From the NCBI GenBank assembly GCA_018340375.1, contig JAFFJZ010000003.1:10602001-10666000 (forward strand): a stretch of 64,000 nt of DNA. The letters run 5' to 3'. This document shows positions 34,607 to 46,721 of this stretch, piece by piece. Origin of the DNA: Gonatopus flavifemur (lineage: Eukaryota > Arthropoda > Insecta > Hymenoptera > Dryinidae). A program made the position numbers and the translations under genes. The first letter of the stretch is position 1; each line of letters begins with the position of its first letter. The notes beneath the pieces are model-generated. The model worked only from the letters and a program-made list of their open reading frames with translations. It did no database searches and had not been told where the DNA came from.

Positions 34607-37600
34607 TTTTTTTTAATACTGATAGTTCGATCAAGCGCAAAAAGAAGATGACAATGAAATGCGTTTGTCCATTTGTCCGGTTCCCGTGCGATTTGGATAA
34701 ATCATATGCGATAAGGAATATAACACTTTCGACTCGAATCGAAAAAAACCGTACTTTCTAAGAGTGAGTATTCAATCTCTTCAATTTTGTACTTGAAATG
34801 GCGTTATAAGATTTTCAATGGGTTTAGAAGAATCTTATTGGCACAATTGATAAAAAAAAGAGCGAAGAAAGTTATCGAGTAAAGAGCAAAAAAACCACGC
34901 AGCAGTACACGCATGTATGTTTTATTACTAAGATTATTTGCGTGCTATTACAATCGTTGATGGATTATCGTACTTCAAAACAAGGTTTCCATCGTGTATT
35001 GCGATTATCACTACGACTCGATTAAATTAGTTTTGTAGCTTTTAAATCTGCGCTGGAGAATTTAAATAGCATGATGTATATACATATATTCTGATTCCAT
35101 CTTATGAAAAATAGCAGTTGATTATTCGATCATTGATATCATTGTACGAAAATTATGGAAAGTCGTAAATTTAACTGCACCGTTAACGATTTTTGTTTGG
35201 AATAAGAAAGTGGTAAATTCATTCGACAATCTCATTGATAAGTACAAGAAAGTAGAGTCGAATTCATCGTAAAAGCGAGCTAAATACTGCTTTTAGAAAC
35301 GAGAAATGGGTTCTTCTTTTATCAGTTGGACTTGCATCAAGAATAGAAATAACGAATCTTTTTTCCCCGGAATGATGACACTGCGAATTCGAATTACACG
35401 ATTTTAAACATTCTCTGAGCGGTTCTATATCCAATGATTCTCATTTGTGGAATAATGAATTACATATTTAGGTATTTTAGGAAAAAAAAACGCTACAGAT
35501 GAATATTTAATGGTCCATGGGAGTTATTTCTCACAAAATTGCACAAAATACACCAAAGAAGAAAAGAAAAAGCCTAACTACTCTATGTAGAAACTCAATT
35601 TCGAGGAATTTTGATCTGAAAATACGATTTTTTAAAAATCGTTGATGTGAAAAGTTTTTACATTCGATAACTTTTCGATACAACTTGCTTTAAGAGGATA
35701 CGAGCATTTATCATCCGAACACGTTGGTGAGAAAAGGACACTCCTACACGGTAGAAAGAGAGGTCCGAGATAAATACTCGCGTATCTTCTCAAAGATCTT
35801 TTGAATTTTGTTTTGAAATTGGAAGTTCAATGGATATGCGATTGAAATGCAAAGCATTGAAATGAGATGGAATTTGAATTGATCAAACATGATAATCATC
35901 TTCATACTGCGAAATGTAAATGGGATTATCGATTGTACGATATCATTTTATATTATATATGTAGGAAGAAAAACATTCATAGTGCATTCAACAATTAATG
36001 CTGAACAATGATACAATGAATTGCACCTGCTCCTAATTCGACAGCAGAAATTCAAAGAATTTGATGAGATTGTATCGATGTACAACGTTAGCCATACGTT
36101 TATCTGTGGAATAGAGTTTGTTTCATCTTGTGAAATTCTCAGGAGTCAGTGTGAGAAACACATTGGTGACAATTTTACATATTCAACAAGAAATTTATAA
36201 ATAATAATGAACGAGTGAACATTTTGTATCTTCGATTTTTATAGTATTTTACATTTTTGAATTGATTTTTATCATTATCATTAGTCTTTGATGGGTTTTC
36301 AGTAGAGTATTGAGAGTATAGATCACAAGGTTGATAGCGTATTTATTGATTAATTTTGTTATTGTATCAATTTTTAATGAATATGAATCATAATGTTTAT
36401 TCATGTTATTCATTATAATGTTTTTCTATAGGTACGAAATTGGATGAGAATATACGTTGGATACACTGAGATGAACTCTAATCGGACTTTGACATGGAAT
36501 GCTTTCAGAGAAGTCAAAAGGAGAATTTCGAGATATCTAAAAAAAAATAGCATATGATTCCTTACACTTTATGGATCTATTACATTCTTGTAAGTATGAT
36601 CGGAAAATAATTATGGTAGAACGTATGGTTTATTGTTCACGTTTAGTGAAATGACTTGAAATCATGGCTCCAATGAGAAACTTTCGTTACTCCTTTCGGA
36701 AGTCCTTGAAATGTCCTTAAATTTATCTTATCTCCTGAAAATCTTGGGAAAATACGAGGTATTTTCTATTTTTTCTCCTTGATTCTTACTTTCGAATCTT
36801 TGAGAAAAGATTATTTTCTCTAGAGGAACCAATTTTGTCATCCTAGAAAGACTATATTTTTGGTCCTAGCAATATTTGGATTCCAATTTTTGATTCTGTG
36901 CTGATCACGAAAAATTGAACAAGTTTATATCAAATCAAATACAGAACAATCCAAAAATGTTGAAAACAAATTATCAGTTAATAACATCAAATTACGAATG
37001 AGTTTTTGTTAGTAAAACTTCACATTGAACCAAACTGTTGGAGATTTCAGGTTATTTCATTTAAAATCGTTCTAATTCTAATATAGTTTCATTCGATAGC
37101 TGTTTTTGACCGTTTTTTCAATAAGTAGGCACTAGTAGTGTGACGCTGAGTACATATTTTGTGCAATAAAATCATTTAATAGCATTCTAATATACCTGAA
37201 ATATCGCATTTTATACTTTAACAATTTGTGTAATTGATTCTTGTACCAAATGATAACATTTGAAAGTATTAGCGTTTTAATAATTTTACAGAACTTGAAT
37301 AATTTTGTATCGCCATCCCTGGTCAAACAACAAAATTAATAAAATATGCTCAAATCAGATCAAATAGAATTTGCCAAGATCATCCAGGTTTCAATCAGAT
37401 TTGGCAAGATTCAACAAGTTTTCTATTGAGATACAGTACATTAAATTTAACCAAATCTAATTCCATTTGTTTTTTTAAAATGTTGTATCTATGAAGAATT
37501 TATGGAAATTCATCTTTTCAATAAATCAGCTAAGCTAATACAATGGTTGAGAAAATTATAACTTCGGGAATTGAGTAGAATCGTTTGATTCATTCAACTT

Positions 37601-38683
37601 GAAAATGTTTGACGATAATTCAAATATTTTATGCACAGCGGCACTGTATAAAAAGAAGTTTCAATTATGTTTCAAGAAGTTTGAATAGGGGATTCCAAAT
37701 ACACAGTTGAAGCCTCGACGCTACTAGTGCCTTCTAAAAATACTAAAAATGATTCATTTGACTCATAGTTGCTAGCTCCCCTTCAAAATTTCAGTGGTCA
37801 CCTTTTAATCAATCTTTTAATATATTGACTTCATTTTTCACTTTTTCATGGTTTTAGGCGTTAGTGGTTGATTTTGTTGTGTGTTTTTTCATGTATGTAC
37901 ATGTACGACAATTCAATCTAGTAATAAATATAAATAAAAATTATTTTGAAGATGAAGATTTTATTTCACCACCTTTCAATCACATCACGAATCGCAGATT
38001 TCATGTAGGTTCTGCTGTAAAGTTTTGTTACTTCGAAATTAGCTTTCATTATCAAATAGATGAAATTACAAACATTCAAAAATGTACACATTTTCATTTG
38101 TCTTGATATAACTATGAAAAAAGTTACAAAGTAACAGACGTTCTGATTACGATTTCAAGATGGAATGGTATTTTGAGAAATATATGAAGTTTATGCGAAT
38201 GTTGTCGGATGTACAATTGATGATTTGATTGTGGAAGATCTAATAATGGAAGTTTTCTAAAATAATCGAGTTTTAAATGAATGTATGCTCCACTAGGGGG
38301 CATTCGAAGAAGGAACAAAAGTACACTTTACCATCAGGAAAAATATTAAGTCTTGCGTAACAGAAAATAAATAACTCTAATTCTGTAATCAACTAGTTCA
38401 AACTGTACAGTAGTAAAATACTCCTTGTAATGCATGAGGAATTCAGTGATAACGACATCAAGTAAATTTCAATCACAAATTCAGATTTTATTCGTTCAGT
38501 TAGGTTCAATGTTGCATTCAAGTAACAATACAAGGAATGTCTTCTCTATATCAAGAATTTAAAATCATATTGAACCTCAGGGTTCAAATCAAACATACTA
38601 TTCTCAAATTTGTTTAAATCAGTTCAAACCCTGAAGTCTTGAATAGTTCTGAATCATTTCAGGAGATGATTATGAAACGAAAT

Positions 38684-38689
38684 TTTATT
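38684..38689 (-). promoter_or_regulatory. Candidate polyadenylation signal of SMUG1
   Basis: AATAAA on the minus strand about 140 bases beyond the stop codon. Confidence 0.45.
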
Positions 38690-38828
38690 TTCATTATTGT
38701 TTTCTATTATGAGTATTTTATCTAGTATCACATTTACTTGAAACTATGAATTATTATATTAATTGGAATTCGTGAACACATGTGTAAAAAAGATGTAAAA
38801 AAATAATGTTTTATACATATAATAATAA

Positions 38829-39830
38829 TTACTTAAAATACTGAAGAAGTTGAAGTTCATCCAACTGTTTAGTGGCTTTTTGATCCCAATTTTCATTGCC
38901 CAAAACCCGTGGGCTAGGATGAGTTATAGAGAAAACTTTGATCGACAATCCTGAACCATTGACTACAATTTGAGCTCTTTTTTCAGCATACTTCCCAATA
39001 CCGATTATGATTTTCACTTCCAATAATTTCAATATAGAGATCAAAGATTCATCGCAAGCGGAATGTATCGATTTAACGGCATCCGTCTTCAAGTCGGCAG
39101 GAGTGATGTTTCGAGCTCTTTGATCCATCAACGCTATGGGGCAGTAGTTATGTAAGTACGCATGTTCAAAAAATTTCTCAGGAGTTTTGCAGAGTTGACT
39201 AAAAAGACCCCAAAATCTTTTCCCACTGACTTCGCTACGCGGACATTCGAATCCAGTGATTTTTCTATCCGGATGTTCTTCGATCGGTTTTCCCACCGGA
39301 CCTAAAATTCTCAACCAATCGCGAACCATGTTTATCTCTCCAAAAGGAACACCTGTTTGAGACATTCCCCAAGGACCTGGATTTATACCTAGGAATAATA
39401 TGTGCTTTGGTCCATTGCAATATTTACGAACATACATCGCGTGAACGTCGTATGCGTATTCCAAGGGATTATATACATATTTCACCGGATTGTTGAATTT
39501 TATTTTCTCCAACTCCTTACATAAGGCACGTTCGATCGATAAGAGATCCTCACATATTTTGGATTCTGAATTCACTGTATTATTAGTAACATGGTCAGTT
39601 TCATTATTCGATTGTAAATCTGCTTGCAATTCTGAATCTGTTTTATTATCAACGACAGAGGATTTTGATGCTCTAGAATTGCGAGATGGTTTCTTATATT
39701 CAAAATTGATTAATTTTGATTTTATCGAACTGGGGGTTGTAGAAGTATCTGTCTCGTCCTCAGGTGATTTGGATTTTTTGGAATCAACGTCATTGACTTT
39801 AGTTACACTCTTTCTCCTCCTAGTGGACAT
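38829..39830 (-). CDS. SMUG1: Single-strand-selective monofunctional uracil-DNA glycosylase SMUG1
   Basis: A single coding exon of 333 aa on the minus strand. The UDG-fold domain begins at about residue 115. Motif 1 is GINPGPWGMSQTGVPFG (148-164), whose Asn150 corresponds to the catalytic Asn of human SMUG1. Also present are VSGKRFWGLFSQL, HNYCPIALMD and the minor-groove loop motif THPSPRVLG (H304). SMUG1 removes uracil and oxidised pyrimidines such as 5-hydroxymethyluracil from DNA, leaving an abasic site for base-excision repair in the nucleus. The first 110 residues are an extra Lys/Ser/Asp-rich, apparently disordered extension with RRRK at 4-7, possibly a nuclear localisation signal. I chose the ATG at 39830 rather than the GTG one codon upstream. 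Confidence 0.95.
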   Translation of the reverse strand: MSTRRRKSVTKVNDVDSKKSKSPEDETDTSTTPSSIKSKLINFEYKKPSRNSRASKSSVVDNKTDSELQADLQSNNETDHVTNNTVNSESKICEDLLSIERALCKELEKIKFNNPVKYVYNPLEYAYDVHAMYVRKYCNGPKHILFLGINPGPWGMSQTGVPFGEINMVRDWLRILGPVGKPIEEHPDRKITGFECPRSEVSGKRFWGLFSQLCKTPEKFFEHAYLHNYCPIALMDQRARNITPADLKTDAVKSIHSACDESLISILKLLEVKIIIGIGKYAEKRAQIVVNGSGLSIKVFSITHPSPRVLGNENWDQKATKQLDELQLLQYFK

Positions 39831-41973
39831 CACGGACCTTTACGATAGACAGTTCACGGAGAGTACAATGATGTGCCTGGAATTTATAAAATATTTTGAA
39901 TGAAAAATGATGATAATTTTGATTGACTTTATAAATTTAGGTGTTGTGACATGTGATACAGCGATGGTGTTCTCACTAACAAATTATTTACTATGATATT
40001 TTCTCATTATCGAATATTTAAGATCAATAAGTGTCATAAAAAAAGTTTTCAACTCTATATTAAAAAATGTCTGTTTGAATTTTGCTATGGGATGTCAGTT
40101 GAAGAATTGACGTGACTTGAACAAAATAAAACTTGATGATAAATTTATGCACATATTACAATAACTTTATCGAGAGTTTTGAATGAAAAATAATTGAAAA
40201 CTATAATTACATAGACTTCGTATATACATTTATAGCAAAGACAATAAAAGAACTAATATTGAATGTACCTGCACAATAATATGAATAGTTTCAAGGACAA
40301 TATTGTAGTCTTATTGTTGATGAACGGTACTCTTTCGTAGATGATTTATGTTTGCACAAAACAAAAAATTAACAAATATTAAAGTTCTGTTTTTAATTTC
40401 ATTGTTTGGGAGTACCGGCAGTGATGAATCAAAGATGTTCAATTCTCTAGAAATACCGCTGAGTGTTTAGGCTTGGTTGACGTAATGGTACGTGAGATGG
40501 CGTGGTGTACGGTAGAAAGACCACGTGATTTTTCGCGATTAGTTCAATTGCAAAATTGTTTGCTTAATTTTATCTCTTGAATATTCTATTTTTCCGTCAT
40601 TAATTTGTATTCGATTGTTCAAGAATGTAAAAATATTTCAAAAATATTCCTTCATGCTAACCAAAAAATGCTTAAAGATACTATATATGTTCACAACGAC
40701 CCTTGATTTTGAAATTTCTGTCCACCCAAGTGACACAATCCGGATAACCCTGGTGAAAATCCAAAAGTGAAGGGTATTGAAACAAACCGAGCGTGAAAAT
40801 GTTTCAATTCCCTCCTCCAATTTCAAATGATGCGTAGATGACTCTTAGTTCACGCTTTTGTCACGCTTCAACGCTTCATTTTTACTAGAGGGAACTCAAC
40901 GTGCAATGGGAACGTTTGTAAGATGTTTATAAAACGCGGGTGAGGTTTGTTGAGCATTTCTCTGGTAAAAAAAAGCGGATAAAACCCGGATGAAAAGTTG
41001 AATAGTCTGTATCCGGATGTATTCGAGCGCGAACAGTGGTGTCAATTTTTCACAAACTCGCGTGGAAACAAAGAAAAGGGGCAGGACATGTGCCGCTGTT
41101 TATTCTTTGTTTCGAGTAAGTTGGAGAAATACAGAGAAGCTCTCAGTTCGCCTCTGGGCGCATATTCGCCTGTTACGGCGATTCTTTACCCGGTTCTATC
41201 TAGATCCTATCTGGATTTTGAGATTGGATATTGTTCGGAATCCCGAATGGAATCTGAACAACTCTGGTTAAAAGAATCCATTGATTCTCGCCAAATCTCA
41301 TTGAATCTTGGACAATGTTTTGATAAGATTTGATAAGATGAACAAATTCCTTCAATGTGAATCTGATTGAATCTCGCCAAATCTCATTAAATCTCATTGA
41401 ATTGTATTTGATCAAATAACTTCCGTTCATTGGAGTATAGTTCTAGTGCCAACATACTCTTCACGGGGTGCGTTCAAAATTCTCTATCACTACACATGAA
41501 GTTCACGATCTATTGATTTAATTCCAAGCGGTTGAAGAGACAGATGTAGTCGTCAGCTGTGAAAGTATTACCAACCAGTGGGTAGAAGTTGTGATTGGTT
41601 AAGAAAATTTAAATTTCTCATGTGATGAAATGTTGAGAAAGTGAAAAAGAGATTCAATATATTTTCCTTTACTATCCAATAGCCTGAGTAACCATGAATA
41701 AGTTTGAGCATTCAGGAATGCCGGGTGAAAGTAATAAACCACATCAACAACATTTTTATCCGTTCTTATCTTGTTGAATGTAAGCTCGTGTGAGATATAA
41801 ATATCAGTATAGTATCATATTGTTTAATGTTTTTCAAATATCACTCATTATTGTTTCAATGATTAATTTTATGTTACAGAACACATATATTACAAACTTT
41901 TATCTGGTCTTATCTTCGATTTCTCGGCGACGAGTCTTCCATATGATACTGTGACAATTGAAACACTCACAAT
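39831..41973. other. Divergent intergenic region between SMUG1 and PGM3
   Basis: Should hold the promoters of both genes. It includes a partial copy of the 14635 hairpin element (about 40897-40955), a small hairpin (tggaaacaaagaa near 41066 against ttctttgtttcg near 41103), and at 41240-41410 three tandem-like copies of a segment containing aatctcgccaaatctcatt. The two overlapping frames at 40998-41333 show no recognisable protein. Confidence 0.45.
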
Positions 41974-44900
41974 ATGTCTACTTTTAACATTGACTTCCAA
42001 ATAGATCCTAGATTTTCAAAACAATATAAGGGATTTATAAAATATGGAACTGCAGGTTTCAGAACCAAGTAAGTGATATTACTTTGTGAGGAATTAATTT
42101 ATATATACTTATATTTTTATATAATTCAACAAGAGAACAGAGAGAGTTAGTAACTTATTTTAAAGATTACATTGACAATTTATATAAAACTTGTATAAAT
42201 TCTATATCTCTTTGTATGCAAAGGAAATCATCATGTCACTGTTATATGAGTGTATACAGGGTGTCTGAAAAATCGTTATTTTAGGGATGGGATTTTTATG
42301 GAGATTTCATACAAATCTATAGGAAGTGAACATACATTTTCTATGAAGAAGAACAGGGTCACATGCATAGATTTTATGAGGATTGAATCATAGTAAATGC
42401 AATTTTGAATAAGAATGGGCTAGTAATACACTGTTGAAAAAATTTGTGAATTCAATACACAAAATTTAGAATCAATTATGATCTTATGAGAATAAAAGTG
42501 AAATTTGGTATGAAAATCGTTTTAAGATAATGTATCTGAATGTCAATAACAATGTGGGAAATTTAACACAAAAATATGTTGTGTCAAGTACTTCCAAACT
42601 TTTGTATTAAAATTAACATGAATATTTCTAAATTTGCCACGGAAATTTTTACAATAAACAATAAGGCCATATTTGATAGTAACGATATTTTTCTTTAGCT
42701 TTGTGTAAAAATCAATATAAAGTCAACAAATATTATATAAATAATGTCAATCTACTCACTGCCTAGTTTCTGTCAACATAATTTTCACAAGACACATCGA
42801 TTTTTTCAAACATTGGTCATCAACAACGAGGGCTGAGAGGAGGGAATAATTCGAGGGTGTCAATGCATCCACTCAATTATGATGGGCATCCTCTCAATTG
42901 TGACACCCGAAGGGGGAAAACTTCAAAATTATATACAATTTATATAGAATTATGATATACACAAGTTGAATATAATTCAATATAAATTATCGCAATTTGT
43001 CTTGAATTATAGAATTTTTCAGAAATTGTAAAGTAATAGTAGTTGTAAAAAGAGAGAGGAATGGTAGAAAAAAACGGTCTTTGAAGAGAAAAAGGGGAAA
43101 GGGGGATTTCTAACGGAGCGTGATTTGTTGAGACATTAGAAGACAGGGAATTGAAAATGTTCACAATTAGCAGAACATAATTTATGAATAATTTATAGTA
43201 ATTTTTTAATGATAAAATGATTGCTCGTCACCCAGGTGAAAATATTCTATTGAATTCTATTACGAATGGTGAAATTTCTGATTGGATATCATTGAATTTC
43301 ATTGAAACCTATTAATTTTTTTATTCGTCAATGAGATATTATAGATTACTTGTAACAGGGCAGTCTGTATCAACTGTCTTCGAAATTTCAACTTCATCAA
43401 ATCCCCTACACTGTTTATAGAGCATTAAAAATTTCAGATCGGATATCTTGTCGCACGTGGTATATCGAGTGGGTATTCTTGCAGTTCTTCGATCGAAAGT
43501 TAAAAACGGTAAGTCGATTTAATAATGATAATGAAACACGTTGGAAAATCCACACTTCATTTATATTGACTCAATTCAAAAGCTGCAATTGGATTAATGA
43601 TCACGGCCAGTCATAATCCGGAACCTGACAACGGTGTGAAGCTGGTTGATCCAGCGGGTGAAATGTTGGAAGCATCTTGGGAAACTGTAGCCACCGAATT
43701 AGCAAACGTTGAAGACTGTGATTTGATCTCGACAATAAAAAAAATCATTAAAGAACGAAATATCGATATGAATAATTCAGCAACTGTGATACTTGGAAGG
43801 GATACTAGAAAAAGTGGTGTCGAACTTATGAATGCTGCACTGGCGGGTATTGATACTTTGAAAGGAATTGCCAAGAATTTCGATGTTATTACCACTCCGC
43901 AATTACATTATTTGGTGTTCTGTACGAATAATATTCCGGAAAGTCAAGTGGTAACGCTCTCGAGTTACTATACCAAGTTTGGTGACGCTTTCAAACGCGT
44001 GAGAGGTACTCGTAAGGACAATGGTAAATATTTGGCCGAATTGTACGTCGATGCCGCGAATGGAGTAGGTGCCATAGCTTTGAGAAATCTCCAAAAACAC
44101 CTTGGCGATGCGCTTACGATTCATGTATTCAATGGTGGAGACGGAGAATTGAATCATACGGTATGAAATAAATTCCTCTCATCATTTTTCAATCATATTG
44201 TTCGAGTATTCGTTGGATGATTTCTAATGTAATGTAAATAAGTAAATAGATTTGCAAGTGGTATTTTTTTAAATTTCATTCAGTTATGTTTTTAAGAGAA
44301 ATAACGGTAGAGAATTCGGTAATTTTGCAAATTCAAATTGTTTTCTTCTTGATTTTGAATTAAAGAATCCAATAATCGATGAGTACACTTGTTGCATGGA
44401 AGTACACTTACTCGGTTAAACCCAGTTCTGAACTTAAGGATGTTACAGCCTTATTTCTGGAAGAAAAGTGTATTGTTTCCGCTTCAGGAATCACCCCTTG
44501 AACATTGCGAAATGTTTTTTTGAGTATTTCCACAAATTTTATGGATTTTAATCAATTATAATACTTTTATAGACAGAATTTCAAGATGAGTTAATATTCA
44601 GACTTGGAACGTCACAAATGAAAGATTTCCCACTTGTTGTTCCCAAAATGATTCATGGAACATTTCATTAATGAAATCTTCAATTCTCACTTTAGTGCGG
44701 AGCTGATTATGTCAAGATTCGTCAAACACCACCTTCCAATGCTCCTTCCAAACCAAATCTCAGATGCGCAAGTATCGACGGAGATGCCGATAGAGTTGTA
44801 TATTTCTACACAGACAGCGATCAGAAATTTCATCTTTTGGATGGTGATCGAATAGCGACACTTGCAGCAGAATACTTCAAAGAACTAGTAGAAACTAGTA

Positions 44901-46721
44901 ATTTACAGTTACAGTTGGGGTTGGTTCAAACGGCATACGCTAATGGTGGATCCACCGATTATATTACTCATACGTTGGTGAGTATCCGTTATATATTATT
45001 GTTATACAAAATTTCAAAATTATTCTGGATGGAATTAATTTGTTTGATTTAACGTTTCATAAGATGAGAGCAAACATCATAGATTTTTGTATATGACTTA
45101 TATATAAATTCAAGAGTATGGTTCAAAATTCACAAGTAAAGAAGTTGAGTCAAATTATTGAAGGAAAAGGTTCAAATCACATTTTGAAAATGTGAATTGC
45201 TATGAATAAAAATGGAGAAAATTTGTCAGTCTTATAAGCTAAATTTCAGCTATTACAATTGAATATCTTGGCACCCACAAAACAGCTAATTTCTTAGCAA
45301 CATTAGCCAAAATTTCGCTGATAAAGCTAAAAATTTAATAGCTATAATAGCTGTCCTTCTTGCAGCTAATTCATTGTTTTTGTGGAAGGAAACAATATTT
45401 TGTACATGGCATCTTCCCAGCTGAAAGTTTTCAAATGGATTCCCGAATTAGAATCTGTTGAAAAGTATTCTCCGAAAAATATCAAGCAAAATCAATTATA
45501 CAATTTTTATCAGTTTCTAATAGTATTCTCCAAATTTGGAATGCCAGAAAGAGCAGATAAAAACTTTATTAATTTTCAACCGCATTTTCTATGACCCAAA
45601 CTGAACTGTTTCAGTTCAGTCAGAAATTTACTAACACATTTCCAATAAGCATTCTAACCAGGGAAGTTCTTTCATAAGCAGACAGTGCGCTCGTCCAGAT
45701 GCGAATTTAGGAAATCTCATTTGCTTGGGAATTTTCAGCTTGCTTTAATTTCATTTCAAAACTCAATTGAAAATTAGCATTTATTCAATATGTGACAGAA
45801 AGTTCCTGTAGTTTGTGTGCCAACCGGAGTAAAATATCTTCACAACAAAGCTCACGATTTTGATATTGGAGTTTATTTCGAAGCCAACGGCCACGGCACC
45901 GTTCTTTTTAAAGACTCAGCCATCAAAACCATCTCTGACGTCGCTAAAAATCCCAAGTGAGTGGCATCATTCAGGTTGTAGTAATTCACCGTAACTGTAA
46001 TTTTAATTCATTTTCACAGACTTTCCGATGATCAGAAGAATGCTGTTCGGAAATTGTTGGATGTTGTGAGTGTGATCAATCAAGCGGTCGGAGATGCGCT
46101 CAGCGATATGTTGTTGGTTGAGACGATTTTACATGACAAAGGATGGGATTTGGCTCAGTGGGAAAGAAGTTATCAGGATCTCCCCAACAAACAATTCAAA
46201 GTACAAGTTCAAGACAGAAATGTTATTACGACTACGGATGCGGAAAGACGGTGCGTCAAACCAACGGGATTACAGGAAAAAATCGACGAGGCGGTGTCCA
46301 AATATCCAAGAGGACGAGCTTTTGTCAGGTGAGAGTCTGATATCTAAATGAATAAAGTATTTTCATTTGTGAGATGAGGTGAGGTCTTTGGAAGTTTGTT
46401 TTAGAGTTTACTTCGATCAAATTGCTTGAGATTGTCATAGAAAATTGTGAGAAAAATGATCATTCTAATCAATTTTTACTGTTTTGAAAAAAATAAGATG
46501 AGTCGAATTATTTGAAAGAATTGAACAATTTCTTTAATATTAAATGCCAATTATCATATTAAATTTGTTGTTTCAATTTTAGACCATCAGGAACGGAAGA
46601 CGTGGTGAGGGTGTACGCGGAATGCGAAAAATCAGAGGACGTTGATAAGTTGGTGGTGGAAGTATCTGTACTTGTACACAAATTAGCAGGTGGAATTGGT
46701 CCAGAACCGTGTTTATCGTGA
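41974..46721 (+). CDS. PGM3: Phosphoacetylglucosamine mutase (PGM3/AGM1)
   Basis: Seven exons: 41974-42068, 43438-43508, 43583-44160, 44696-44977, 45799-45956, 46020-46328 and 46583-46721, giving 543 aa, essentially the human length (542). The enzyme converts GlcNAc-6-phosphate to GlcNAc-1-phosphate, the step before UDP-GlcNAc for chitin and glycoprotein synthesis. The active-site phosphoserine is S65 in ITASHNP. The Mg2+ loop is SIDGDADRV with D276, D278 and D280. The sugar-binding loop is YFEANGHG (369-375). The phosphate-binding loop is [14 protein letters not shown] (from 498). In an insect this is the cytosolic route feeding chitin synthase and O-GlcNAc transfer. The gene product looks intact. 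The start ATG at 41974 opens [18 protein letters not shown], equivalent to the known N-terminus. Confidence 0.96.
42905..42998. repeat. AT-rich TIR repeat in PGM3 intron 1
   Basis: acccgaagggggaaaacttc is followed by aaattatatacaatttatat and agaattatgat. This is the same layout, inverted, as at 51055; the right end is less clear. Confidence 0.35.
45271..45390. repeat. AGCTAA-rich dispersed repeat, copy in PGM3 intron 4
   Basis: ggcacccacaaaacagctaa begins a 45-base stretch nearly identical to 1581. The copy ends gcagctaattcattgttttt-gtgg. It lies in the intron 44978-45798. Confidence 0.55.

Larger units (their letters stand above)
33106..38828. other. RRM-gene 3' UTR and convergent intergenic region
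   Basis: AATAAA at 33750-33755 and 33800-33805 are candidate polyadenylation signals of the RRM gene, implying a 3' UTR of about 0.7 kb. A run of alternating GAGC/GCGC is at 33138-33155. A (TCG)n tract is at 34582-34606. At 37350-37450 there are copies of aaatcagatcaaatagaatt-type sequence related to the repeat at 1776 and 41240. TTTATT at 38684-38689 is a candidate SMUG1 signal. No further gene is recognised in about 5 kb. Confidence 0.45.

Noticed and set aside
39831..39833. GTG as the start of SMUG1
   Set aside because: It is one codon upstream of a normal ATG; eukaryotic initiation at GTG is not expected.
40998..41333. Two overlapping frames of 111 and 84 codons upstream of PGM3
   Set aside because: Overlapping frames with no recognisable domain, in repeat-like DNA; they also include part of the aatctcgcc repeat.
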